Origin: Nostoc sp. NMS4
Lineage (GTDB): Bacteria; Cyanobacteriota; Cyanobacteriia; Cyanobacteriales; Nostocaceae
DNA length: 55,189 nt
Assembly (NCBI RefSeq): GCF_017115095.1
Contig: NZ_JABXKI010000236.1
Location: forward strand, 1 to 55,189
Reading direction: 5' to 3'
Shown: positions 33,540 through 42,315 of the stretch, one piece after another
Position numbering within the stretch: position 1 is the stretch's first letter
How the letters are laid out: each line of letters starts with the position of its first letter
Program-made: the position numbers and the translations under genes
The notes under the pieces: generated by a model
Told to the model about the DNA's origin: nothing
Databases searched by the model: none
What the model saw: only the letters and a program-made list of their open reading frames with translations

Positions 33540-34946
33540 ATGAATCACTCAGGTACATTCACCAAACTACGTCCTCTAAGTTTGTTAAGACAATTATCCA
33601 ATTGTTCCGACAGTACTTGTTTACAAGTATTGAGTAACTCAGTTGCTTGGTCGATTTACTTAGAACAGGGCAAAATAACTTACGCTACTCATTCCGTGGA
33701 ACCTTTTGATCGATTAGAACGCCATTTGCGACGCTTCAGCCAACAAATTCCACTCCTGACTAATGAGGTTCGCACTCAAGTAAGACTGATGTTTGAACCT
33801 GATTCACACAGTCAGTTAATCAAGGATGACAGTAATTCGAGAAGTCACCCTCCTGAGTATGAGGCTATATCCTGGCTTGTTAGTCAGCAACATCTAAATT
33901 CTACACAAGCAGCAGTGCTGGTTCAAGAATTAGTTAAAGAGGTAATTGAATCATTTTTGCTCATCAAAGAAGGTACTTATGAATTAACAGAACCAGTTGA
34001 GAGAATGCCAAAAATTTGCAGGATAGGTGTAGAAAAAATTCTCGATCATTGCCAAGTAAGATTACAGAATTGGCAGACTTTTGTACCTAAAATTTCTTCT
34101 CCATATCAACGTCCTTATCTGTTGATGAACAGCAAGTTTGATGACCAAGATTTACCAAATTTACAGTCAGATTTAATTAACTGGATGAAGGGTTTTAGCT
34201 TGTGTCATCTGGCTGTAATTTTGAATCAAGATGAAATCCAACTAGCTCGTAATTTATACCCTTACATCCTTAAGGGTGCGATTATCCTCCATGAACCCGA
34301 TCCACCTTATGATAAATTACCAAAGATTTTTGAGGAGGGATATCTACGACAAGCTACACCTACGCTTTTCTCAAAATTGATTTCCGGGTTAGTTGATACC
34401 AAACAAGAACTAAGTAACAATGTCAATTCTTACCCAAATATTCCTGAAGAGAAAATAGTTCCTGTTGAGCGATTACCACAGATTTCTACTCCTTCAAAAG
34501 AGAACTTTCAAGAACCAACAATATCAAATAACATAAATCCTGCATCCCAAAGAGTAACAGCTGCTACTGTAACGGCACAAAAAGTTCACAAAATCGTTTC
34601 TGTAGATGATAGCCCTACAATTCTTAAAGAAATCAGTTATTTCTTAGAAAGTGAAAATTTTTCTGTAGTGACTATTAACGATCCAGTGAAAGCCGTTTTG
34701 TCAATTATAAGGCACAAACCGGACTTAATTTTGTTGGATTTAAATATGCTAGGAATTGATGGCTATGAGTTGTGCCGAATTATACGAAATAATTCACTAT
34801 TTAAAAACACTCCGATTATCTTTGTCACTGGCAGTAAAGGAATTGTAGACAAAGTAAAAGCGAAATTAGTCGGGGCATCTGGATATCTGACTAAACCGTT
34901 TACTCGCGCCGAATTACTGAAAATAGTCTTTATGCATTTGACTTAA
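33540..34946 (+). CDS. PATAN-domain response regulator
   Basis: A 468-residue protein. The N-terminal PATAN domain (DUF4388-like, about 1-240, with LRPLSLLRQLSNCSDSTCL and WSIYLEQGKITYATHSVEP) is the type found in PatA and in cyanobacterial phototaxis regulators. A linker of about 60 residues leads to a C-terminal receiver domain (about 350-468) with acidic pair VDDSP, phospho-acceptor D in LLDLNM, T in VTGS and K in LTKPF, so it is phosphorylatable. It has no DNA-binding domain. PatA is shorter and lies elsewhere, so this is a paralog. I prefer ATG 33540 over TTG 33531. Confidence 0.83.
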   Translation: MNHSGTFTKLRPLSLLRQLSNCSDSTCLQVLSNSVAWSIYLEQGKITYATHSVEPFDRLERHLRRFSQQIPLLTNEVRTQVRLMFEPDSHSQLIKDDSNSRSHPPEYEAISWLVSQQHLNSTQAAVLVQELVKEVIESFLLIKEGTYELTEPVERMPKICRIGVEKILDHCQVRLQNWQTFVPKISSPYQRPYLLMNSKFDDQDLPNLQSDLINWMKGFSLCHLAVILNQDEIQLARNLYPYILKGAIILHEPDPPYDKLPKIFEEGYLRQATPTLFSKLISGLVDTKQELSNNVNSYPNIPEEKIVPVERLPQISTPSKENFQEPTISNNINPASQRVTAATVTAQKVHKIVSVDDSPTILKEISYFLESENFSVVTINDPVKAVLSIIRHKPDLILLDLNMLGIDGYELCRIIRNNSLFKNTPIIFVTGSKGIVDKVKAKLVGASGYLTKPFTRAELLKIVFMHLT

Positions 34947-34988
34947 ATTAACTACACATTGCTTCAATGCTAGGTTTAGGCATATTTA

Positions 34989-35390
34989 TTAACTGATTCC
35001 GAAATCACCAGAAAATAATGGCACATCATAAAATTTAAATATCTGGTCTATAGAAATCAGCCTTAAACCTTCTACTAAAGCTTGAGAAATTAGCATTCGG
35101 TCAAAGGGATCTTTATGATGTAGAGGTAAAGTATTTAAATTTAGAACATAGGCAGGGATAACTGACAAAAAAGAGATCCCATTTTTATTTTGGCTGTAGT
35201 AGATGTCTTCTAAGGATTGACTAAGCGTGAGCTTCCCTAGCTGACTCTTAATTTGTATTTCCCACAAACTAACAACACTGACATATAGTTTTGTATCCGT
35301 TCGTTGTAGCAAACTTAAAATATTTGGTGATAACTTCTCAGGCTCACTGTCCCACCAAATAAAAATATGAGTATCTAATAAAACCTTCAT
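34989..35390 (-). CDS. PIN-domain toxin (VapC family)
   Basis: A 133-residue PIN-fold ribonuclease toxin with LLDTHIFIWW at the N-terminus, the mid acidic SLWEIQIKSQLGKL and the HHKDPFDRMLISQAL signature near the C-terminus. It should cleave RNA when freed from its antitoxin. I chose ATG 35390, which overlaps the antitoxin TGA as ATGA, over the TTG nine bases upstream. Confidence 0.88.
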   Translation of the reverse strand: MKVLLDTHIFIWWDSEPEKLSPNILSLLQRTDTKLYVSVVSLWEIQIKSQLGKLTLSQSLEDIYYSQNKNGISFLSVIPAYVLNLNTLPLHHKDPFDRMLISQALVEGLRLISIDQIFKFYDVPLFSGDFGIS

Positions 35391-35626
35391 AAACCACAAA
35401 AAGAATCTGGCAAAGGATCATCAAAATCATCACTCATTACCATAGAGCCACGATTTAAACCCGCTTTAGGAACTACAGGCTGTTCTTGGGGTTGAGACAA
35501 AGGCAAAACCCTTGCCCAAGGGACACCCTGCCGAGTTAGCGTCACTTCAACATGATTTTGGATATCTGACAATAAATCAGCTAAATTATCCGATAAGTCA
35601 GCAATATCGAAAGTTTTTGATGACAT
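35387..35626 (-). CDS. Phd/YefM-type antitoxin
   Basis: A 79-residue antitoxin. The N-terminal DNA-binding part (LSDNLADLLSDIQNHVEVTLTR) is of the Phd/YefM type, and the C-terminal acidic tail (SDDFDDPLPDSF) should bind the PIN toxin. It overlaps the toxin gene by four bases and would repress its own operon. Confidence 0.85.
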   Translation of the reverse strand: MSSKTFDIADLSDNLADLLSDIQNHVEVTLTRQGVPWARVLPLSQPQEQPVVPKAGLNRGSMVMSDDFDDPLPDSFCGL

Positions 35627-36045
35627 TTTTATTTATGCCCTACTCATTACCAGCATTATAATAGGAGTCCTAAATCAATTGCTCACAGCAAAAAACTGGG
35701 CTTGTTGAGAACAGAGAAAAAACAAGCCCATGTTATATCGTTACCTTGTATATAGCTCTACGGTATTTCTAAGGGGGTTGGGGGATCTCAGTGCGTAAGT
35801 CCTGTACTAGTGTTGGCTGATATTGCAAAAGCGATTGCTTGGTATAGAGCCAATCTCAAACATATCTCCCACATTGACAGAAGCCAAGCACAACAAGAAA
35901 AGATTAGCATGAGAGTTTGTTCCGCCAGTCTAACGTAGTAGGATTGTTCAAGTAAAAGGTGTGCCTTGCGGGACGAGTAGCCATCGATCGCTAGTAAACA
36001 CCCTAAAATGAGAACAAAAGACGATTCCTAAAACAAGCACACTCC
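35627..36045. promoter_or_regulatory. Divergent promoter region (toxin-antitoxin / pheT)
   Basis: A 419-base gap. It contains a stem-loop GGGCTTGTT / AACAAGCCC (35698-35706 with 35721-35729) with an A-rich loop, on the pheT side of the antitoxin start. No T-run follows, so an attenuator cannot be claimed. GCGATCGC itself is absent; an ATCGATCG site is at 35983-35990. Confidence 0.35.
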
Positions 36046-38496
36046 ATGCGTATTTCTCTAAATTGGCTGCGCGAACTAGTAGAGATAAAACTTAGTCCAG
36101 AAGAATTAGCCGAAACTCTGACAATGGCGGGGTTTGAGGTAGAAGAAATTGAAGATCGCCGCACTTGGGCAAATGGCGTGGTTGTTGGGAAAGTTATTGA
36201 GCGTCAACCCCATCCCAACGCCGATAAATTGAGTGTTTGCCAAGTGGATATCGGTGCAGATGAGATTTTAAATATTGTCTGTGGCGCTGCGAATGTGAAA
36301 GCAGATATCTATGTGCCAGTGGCAACTACGGGTACTTACTTACCCAACATCGATTTAAAAATTAAACCTGCAAAACTGCGTGGTGTCCCATCTCAGGGCA
36401 TGATTTGTTCTTTAAAGGAACTCGGTTTGCCCACTGATGTAGACGGAATTCATATTTTTACCCAGGAAAATTTATCATTGGGTAGTGATGTGCGTCCGTT
36501 GTTGGGTTTAGATGATGTAATTTTAGACCTCACGGCAACTGCTAATCGCGCTGATGCTCTAAGTATGGTAGGCGTAGCACGGGAAGTAGCAGCTTTAACT
36601 GGTGGAAAGTTGAGCATTGTTGAACCTGGTGAAGTCTCTATTCCCAAAAATACAGGAAATTTAACTTTAAAAATTGCCGATACCCAAGCTTGTCCTGCAT
36701 ACATTGGTACGGTAATTCAACAGGTAAAAATTGCTCCATCTCCCGAATGGTTGCAACAGCGTTTAAGGGCTGCTGGGGTACGTCCCATAAGTAATGTTGT
36801 GGACATTACTAACTACGTTTTGTTGGAATGGGGACAACCATTGCACGCCTTTGATTGCGATCGCATACAATCTGTGGCAAGTAGCCAAAATTTAACCATC
36901 GGCGTTCGCTTCGCCAATCATGGAGAATCCCTCAAAACCCTGGATGGACAAACTCGCACCCTCTCAACCCAAAATTTGTTAATCACCGCTAACGAAAAAC
37001 CCGTTGCACTGGCGGGAGTCATGGGTGGCGAAGAAACAGAAGTCCATGAAGGGACTCAAAGCCTAGTTTTAGAAGCAGCTTTATTTGATTCCGTGGCAAT
37101 TCGCCGTTCTTCCCGCAGTGTCGGGTTAAGAAGTGAAGCTTCTGGCAGATACGAACGGGGAGTTAACCGCGCTGAGTTGGAAATAGCTAATCGCCGCGCC
37201 TTATCCTTAATTAGCGAATTAGCGAGTGGAATTATAGTCCAGCAAGAAATTGCCGACACCCGCCCCGATCCGTCTACTTGGAGTCATTCGATCGCACTAC
37301 GTTTAGACCGAGTTAATCAGATATTGGGGCCGATAGATTTAGAAGAAGACACAGGTGAACTCCAAAAAGAAGATGTTGAGCGCATCCTGACTGCATTGGG
37401 ATGTCAGTTAACTCCTTCAGGAGAAGATAGCAGCCATCAACCTACGTGGTCAGTTTCCGTACCACCCTATCGTTACCGCGACTTAGAGCGAGAAATTGAT
37501 TTAATTGAAGAAATCGCCCGTCTCTATGGCTACAACAAATTCTGTGATACTTTACCAGAAAAAGCGGAAGCTGGTTATCTACCTTTAGATCAAGAACTAA
37601 TTCGCAAATTACGAGCTTTTCTGCGGGCTGAAGGATTGACAGAATTAATCCACTATTCTTTAGTCAAACCAGGAGAAGACAGAAATATAGTCCTGTCAAA
37701 CCCCTTATTTGTTGAATATTCAGCGCTGCGAACCGATTTGATATCTGGCTTAATTGATGCCTTTCAATACAATTTAGAGCAGGGTAATGGTGCGCTGAAT
37801 GGTTTTGAAATCGGGCATATTTTCTGGCAAGAAGAAGACGGTTTGCAAGAAACAGAAGCGCTGGCGGGGATTATCGGAGGCGATCGCACTTTTGGCAAAT
37901 GGTCAAAAAGTGGACGTGAAGAACCCATCACCTGGTTTGAAGCCAAAGGCATTTTAGAAAGTGTATTTCGGCAACTTAGCTTAGAAATCGAATTTCAACC
38001 CGATCGCCGCGACAATCGTTTACATCCAGGACGCACCGCTTCTCTGTGGATTCGGGGTAGCAGACTGGGGATTTTTGGGCAACTCCATCCCCAACTGCGA
38101 CGAGAAAAAGGTTTACCAGATTCCGTTTATGTTTTTCAGTTGGATCTAAATGTAGTTTTAGATTCTCTAGAACAAGATGAAATTCTCACGCCGGCATTTC
38201 AGCCCTATTCTACCTATCCAGCTAGCGATCGCGACATCGCCTTTTTTGCACCCGTGAAAGTCTCAGTTGTCGAACTGGAAAAAGCAATTACCCAGGCTGG
38301 CAAAGATTTGCTCGAATCAGTGGAATTATTTGATGAATATCGTGGCGAAAATGTCCCGGAAGGACAGCGGAGTTTAGCATTTCGCTTAATTTATCGGGCA
38401 AGCGATCGCACTTTGACTGAGGCTGAAGTGGAACCAGTACACAATAAAGTCCGCGAAGCTTTGGTGGAAAAATTTGGCGTAAATCTCAGAAGTTAG
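36046..38496 (+). CDS. pheT: Phenylalanyl-tRNA synthetase beta subunit
   Basis: An 816-residue subunit of the (alpha-beta)2 enzyme that charges tRNA-Phe. The N-terminus is [14 protein letters not shown]; the tRNA-binding EMAP-like domain with [19 protein letters not shown] lies at about 46-64. The B3/B4 editing domain follows (about 210-400), then the B5 domain and catalytic-like core ([20 protein letters not shown]), and a C-terminal FDX-ACB domain (about 720-816). It is of normal full length. The pheS gene is not in the window, as is common in cyanobacteria. Confidence 0.97.
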   Translation: MRISLNWLRELVEIKLSPEELAETLTMAGFEVEEIEDRRTWANGVVVGKVIERQPHPNADKLSVCQVDIGADEILNIVCGAANVKADIYVPVATTGTYLPNIDLKIKPAKLRGVPSQGMICSLKELGLPTDVDGIHIFTQENLSLGSDVRPLLGLDDVILDLTATANRADALSMVGVAREVAALTGGKLSIVEPGEVSIPKNTGNLTLKIADTQACPAYIGTVIQQVKIAPSPEWLQQRLRAAGVRPISNVVDITNYVLLEWGQPLHAFDCDRIQSVASSQNLTIGVRFANHGESLKTLDGQTRTLSTQNLLITANEKPVALAGVMGGEETEVHEGTQSLVLEAALFDSVAIRRSSRSVGLRSEASGRYERGVNRAELEIANRRALSLISELASGIIVQQEIADTRPDPSTWSHSIALRLDRVNQILGPIDLEEDTGELQKEDVERILTALGCQLTPSGEDSSHQPTWSVSVPPYRYRDLEREIDLIEEIARLYGYNKFCDTLPEKAEAGYLPLDQELIRKLRAFLRAEGLTELIHYSLVKPGEDRNIVLSNPLFVEYSALRTDLISGLIDAFQYNLEQGNGALNGFEIGHIFWQEEDGLQETEALAGIIGGDRTFGKWSKSGREEPITWFEAKGILESVFRQLSLEIEFQPDRRDNRLHPGRTASLWIRGSRLGIFGQLHPQLRREKGLPDSVYVFQLDLNVVLDSLEQDEILTPAFQPYSTYPASDRDIAFFAPVKVSVVELEKAITQAGKDLLESVELFDEYRGENVPEGQRSLAFRLIYRASDRTLTEAEVEPVHNKVREALVEKFGVNLRS

Positions 38497-38503
38497 GAGT
38501 AAT

Positions 38504-38550
38504 TACCCCCCTTAATCCCCCCGATAGATTGGGGGGAAACAAGAAATCTA
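38504..38550. repeat. Fragment of the G-run/C-run dispersed repeat
   Basis: CCCCCCTTAATCCCCCC followed by GATTGGGGGGAAAC, a partial copy of the repeat at 4272-4369. It starts eight bases after the pheT stop. Confidence 0.65.
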
Positions 38551-38551
38551 G

Positions 38552-38809
38552 TTCCTGCCTTTTATTGTTATAACGGCGATCGGATTTGTTACATCGGGTT
38601 TAGCGATCGCATCTAACAAAAGTAATCCCATTTGCTTGAATAAAGCAGTGTTACATCAGGGCAACCATGTTAAATTAGACACTTTGCACAGCGAGGATCG
38701 CAGTTGCAATCCCTTGCTTAGACTTTGCTCTAGCAGCACCAGTATGTTTTGGCAGATGTTTAAATACAACAACGTTACGTTATGCAACTATAATATTACT
38801 CAACAGTAG
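38552..38809 (+). pseudogene. Remnant of a small secreted, cysteine-containing protein
   Basis: An open frame of 85 codons without any normal start codon at its head. It begins with a hydrophobic, signal-peptide-like stretch (FLPFIVITAIGFVTSGLAIA), then a polar part with four cysteines (ICLN, SCNP, LCSS, LCNY). A stop codon at 38549-38551 lies at the junction with the repeat fragment at 38504-38550. The repeat therefore may have replaced the 5' end. It is equally possible that this is a chance open frame. Confidence 0.3.
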
Positions 38810-38869
38810 TAACTGTATAATTTGCTATAATTTTATTCGTAAAAAATAGTAAATTTTCGGTGATAAGCC

Positions 38870-40435
38870 ATGATAGAATTTGCGGCCATAACTTCATTGA
38901 TTAGTAGATATGCTCCTCAAGCTAGTCAACTAATTATCAAACAAGCTCAAAAAAACGAAGCTGTTAATAAAGTTTTACAGGAATTAGAACTCAATCCTAC
39001 CCAAATTCCTGATGATGTTGATACTGTTTATGTTTACGCTCTGGTAAGGTATGGTGTATTTAAGCCGGAAGCAATTTTAAACCTGTTTAGAGAGAGAGTA
39101 ATTAAAGATTATTTTTGGGATGCTTACAGTTCTAATACTCCCTTTCAGTTTGTAGATAATACCAAAAAATTTCTAAATAAAAATAGCGAACTAAAAACGC
39201 AGATAATCAATGCTAAAATTAGCTTTTTGGCTGAATTAGAAGAATTCGGCGAAGCCTTTATTGCGGTTGCTAAACAAACGAAAGCCTCTAAATATCAGCC
39301 TTATCCAGATTGGAATTTAGATGTTTATCCCAAAGAATTTAAAGCCTTAATCTTTGAAAAAACTCGCTTATTTTGTGGTCGTGATTTTGTTTTTAAGGCG
39401 ATTCAAAAATTCTTTACAACTCAAACAAAGGGTTATTTTAGTGTGATTGGAGATGCAGGGATGGGTAAAAGTGCCATTGCTGCTAAATACGTTTTAGCTA
39501 CTAAATTTCCTTGTTATTTTAATGTTTTTGCAGAAGGACGCAACAAACCAGAAAAGTTTTTAGCTAGTATTCGTCAACAATTAATTAAGCGTCATTCTCT
39601 CCAAAATGCAGACAACGCTGATTTAAGAACTTTCCTACAAAAAGCTAGTGAAGAACTAAAAGGACAAAAACTTGTCATTGTTGTTGATGCACTAGATGAA
39701 GTAGAACAAGAAGGAAATGGTAATCTTTTAGATTTACCACAAAATCTTCCCGATGGAGTCTATTTTTTACTGACTAGAAGACTTTATAATCAAGAAACCA
39801 AACGTTTAACTTTGTCTCCAGATACTCCTGTAGATGAATTAGATTTAACAAAGAGTGATTATACAGCTTTAAGCCGAGAAGATGTAAAGGAGTATATTCA
39901 CTTATTTTTGAAGAATGATCATAAACTGAGAAGTTGGATTAATGATCGCAATATTTATGAGGATAATTTTACTCAGGAAATAGCTGTAAAGAGTGAAAAT
40001 AATTTTATATATTTGCGCTATTTATTGCCGGGAATCTCTGAAGGTAAATACAATAATTTAACTTTAAAGGGATTACCACAAGGTCTTCAAGACTATTATA
40101 CGACTCATTGGAATCGGATGGGAATGGATAATGAATCGAATGAAAAGAAGGTAAAAATACTGTATATATTGGTAGAAAGAGGTGAACCAATATCACTAAA
40201 TATGATTGCGGAAATTCTTGATGAGGATGAATATGAGGTAAAATCGGTGTTAAATGATTGGGTTGAGTATGTAACACCGAAAGTAAATGAAGATGAACAA
40301 AAAACTTACTATAGTATTTATCATCGAAGTTTTCTGGAATTTCTCAAAGGACAAGACAAACTAGGTAAAGGTCGAAAACTGTTTAGAGAAGTTAATAAGA
40401 GTATGGCTAATTATATGGCAAAGGAGATGGCATAA
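38870..40435 (+). CDS. STAND-type ATPase without sensor domain (5' part of a split NACHT-WD40?)
   Basis: A 521-residue protein. An all-helical N-terminal region (about 1-150) of unknown function is followed by an AAA/NACHT-like ATPase domain. F-C-GRDFVF (167-175) comes just before it, Walker A is GDAGMGKS (194-201), Walker B is LVIVVDALDE (268-277) and an LTRR sensor-like motif is at 301-304. A C-terminal winged-helix-like part with ISLNMIAEILDEDEYEVKSVL ends in YYSIYHRSFLEFLKGQ. STAND ATPases oligomerise on ligand sensing. The WD40 sensor expected to follow is in the next frame, one base later, so this may be half of a split gene. Confidence 0.75.
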   Translation: MIEFAAITSLISRYAPQASQLIIKQAQKNEAVNKVLQELELNPTQIPDDVDTVYVYALVRYGVFKPEAILNLFRERVIKDYFWDAYSSNTPFQFVDNTKKFLNKNSELKTQIINAKISFLAELEEFGEAFIAVAKQTKASKYQPYPDWNLDVYPKEFKALIFEKTRLFCGRDFVFKAIQKFFTTQTKGYFSVIGDAGMGKSAIAAKYVLATKFPCYFNVFAEGRNKPEKFLASIRQQLIKRHSLQNADNADLRTFLQKASEELKGQKLVIVVDALDEVEQEGNGNLLDLPQNLPDGVYFLLTRRLYNQETKRLTLSPDTPVDELDLTKSDYTALSREDVKEYIHLFLKNDHKLRSWINDRNIYEDNFTQEIAVKSENNFIYLRYLLPGISEGKYNNLTLKGLPQGLQDYYTTHWNRMGMDNESNEKKVKILYILVERGEPISLNMIAEILDEDEYEVKSVLNDWVEYVTPKVNEDEQKTYYSIYHRSFLEFLKGQDKLGKGRKLFREVNKSMANYMAKEMA

Positions 40436-40436
40436 A

Positions 40437-42311
40437 ATGGGGGGGATTGCCACTAAATTAGCCTCAAAGTCAGTAGAATTTCAAAATTTGTTCCTGGGTC
40501 AATTTCCTGAACAACAATTAAAAGCGGGAAACTCGGAAAAGTATTATCAAACTCTCACAGATTTTGATTTTATTTATCTGAAAATTCAATATCCTCAATT
40601 TGGAATAGAAACCCTGATTAGAGATTATTATTTGATTGACGACCCAGAGATATTAGATAACTTAGAGGAAGAAGATAAACTAGACTCCGAACAAGTCAAA
40701 ACACTCCAATTAATTCAACGTGCGCTACAGTTATCAGCCCATGTTTTGAATCAAGACCCCAATCAATTAGTAGGACAATTATGGGGAAGGTTGCAGAGTT
40801 TTACCCAGCCAGAAATTCAGAAGATTTTGGCAGATGCAGGAGAAAGTAAAAGTGAAATTCTTCGATTTCGTCCCATTACAGCTAGCTTAACCACTCCAGG
40901 CGGAAATCTGCTGCTTACCCTGACAGGTCATAACGGCTTGGTAAGAGCAGTAGCGATCGCTCCAGATGGTCAAAAAGCCGTTTCTGGTTCTTGGGATAAA
41001 ACGCTGAAGTTGTGGGATTTAGAGACAGGAAAGGAAATCTCTACCCTAACAGGTCATAACGGCTTGGTAATGGCAGTAGCGATATCCCCAGATGGCAAAA
41101 AAGCCGTTTCTGCTTCTCGTGACAACACGCTGAAACTGTGGGATTTGCAGACAGTAACGGAAATCTTTACCCTGAGTGGTCATAACGACTCGGTAACAGC
41201 AGTAGCAATCGCCCCAGATGGCAAAAAAGCCGTTTCTGGTTCTTGGGACAACACCCTGAAGCTATGGGATTTGGAGACAGGAATGGAAATCTCGACCCTC
41301 AGAGGTCATAACTCCTCGGTATATGCAGTAGCGATCGCCCCAGATGGTCAAAAAGCGGTTTCTGGCTCAAATGACAACACGCTGAAACTGTGGGATTTGC
41401 AGACAGGAAAGGAAATCTCTACCCTGACAGGTCATAACGACTCGGTAATGACAATAGCGATCACACCAGATGGTCAAAAAGCGGTTTCTGGTTCTTGGGA
41501 CAACACCCTGAAGCTATGGGATTTAGAGACAGGAAAGGAAATCTCGACCCTCAGAGGTCATAACTCCTCGGTATATGCAGTAGCGATCGCCCCAGATGGC
41601 AAAAAAGCCGTTTCTGGTTCAATTGACAGTACCTTGAAACTGTGGGATTTAGAGACAGGAAAGGAAATCTCGACCCTGACAGGTCATAACTCCTCGGTAA
41701 TGGCAGTAGCAATATCCTCAGATGGTCAAAAAGCCGTTTCTGCTTCAAATGACCACACCCTGAAACTGTGGGATTTACAGACAGAAGGGGAAATCTCTAC
41801 CTTGACACGTCATAACGACTCGGTAAATGCAGTAGCCATAACCCCAGATGGTAAAAAAGCCGTTTCTGCTTCTGATGACAAGACTCTGAAGCTGTGGGAT
41901 TTGCAAACAGGAGCGGAAATCTCTACCCTGACAGGTCATAATGAATCGGTAAATGCAGTAGCGATCTACGCAGATGGTAAAAAAGCCGTTTCTGGTTCAT
42001 CTGACAACACCCTGAAACTGTGGGATTTGCAGACAGAAAAGGAAATCTCTACCCTAACAGGTCATAACAGCCGAGTAGAAGCAGTAGCGATGCCTGCGGT
42101 GGGCGGAGCGATCGCCCTAGATGGTCAAAAAGCTATTTCTGGTTCATCTGATAACACGCTAAAACTGTGGGATTTGGAAACAGGAAAGGCAATCTCTACT
42201 TTTACTGGTGACAGTCCTATAAATTGTTGTGCTATTTCCCCAGATGGATTCACGATTGTAGCAGGAGACACATCAGGGCGTGTTCATTTCCTGCGGTTGG
42301 AAGGGGGTTAA
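40437..42311 (+). CDS. WD40 repeat protein (sensor part of a split STAND ATPase?)
   Basis: A 624-residue protein. About 165 residues of helical linker (QTLTDFDFIYLKIQYPQFG and LIQRALQLSAHVLNQDPNQL) are what one expects between a NACHT/NB-ARC domain and its repeats. They are followed by about ten WD40 repeats of 42 residues plus one degenerate closing repeat (about 160-624). Repeats read GHN-SV-AVAI-PDG-KAVS and end in TLKLWDLETG. The upstream gene lies one base before, in another frame, with AAGGAG ten bases before this ATG and seven Gs right after it. The tenth repeat holds a seven-residue insertion. WD40 repeats would bind the trigger. Confidence 0.8.
   Translation: MGGIATKLASKSVEFQNLFLGQFPEQQLKAGNSEKYYQTLTDFDFIYLKIQYPQFGIETLIRDYYLIDDPEILDNLEEEDKLDSEQVKTLQLIQRALQLSAHVLNQDPNQLVGQLWGRLQSFTQPEIQKILADAGESKSEILRFRPITASLTTPGGNLLLTLTGHNGLVRAVAIAPDGQKAVSGSWDKTLKLWDLETGKEISTLTGHNGLVMAVAISPDGKKAVSASRDNTLKLWDLQTVTEIFTLSGHNDSVTAVAIAPDGKKAVSGSWDNTLKLWDLETGMEISTLRGHNSSVYAVAIAPDGQKAVSGSNDNTLKLWDLQTGKEISTLTGHNDSVMTIAITPDGQKAVSGSWDNTLKLWDLETGKEISTLRGHNSSVYAVAIAPDGKKAVSGSIDSTLKLWDLETGKEISTLTGHNSSVMAVAISSDGQKAVSASNDHTLKLWDLQTEGEISTLTRHNDSVNAVAITPDGKKAVSASDDKTLKLWDLQTGAEISTLTGHNESVNAVAIYADGKKAVSGSSDNTLKLWDLQTEKEISTLTGHNSRVEAVAMPAVGGAIALDGQKAISGSSDNTLKLWDLETGKAISTFTGDSPINCCAISPDGFTIVAGDTSGRVHFLRLEGG
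40921..42190 (+). repeat. Tandem 126-base WD40-coding repeats
   Basis: About ten consecutive 126-base units that are nearly identical at the DNA level, not just in protein. Many carry the same codons in 'AAAAAGCCGTTTCTGG' and 'CTGTGGGATTTG'. This implies recent duplication or gene conversion among the units. Confidence 0.85.
42092..42112 (+). repeat. 21-base in-frame insertion in a WD40 repeat
   Basis: Compared with its sister units, this WD40 repeat has 21 extra bases between two copies of GCGAT (42087-42091 and 42108-42112). It encodes about seven extra residues (MPAVGGA). The flanking GCGAT direct repeats look like a target duplication inside a GCGATCGC site. Confidence 0.6.
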
Positions 42312-42315
42312 GAAA

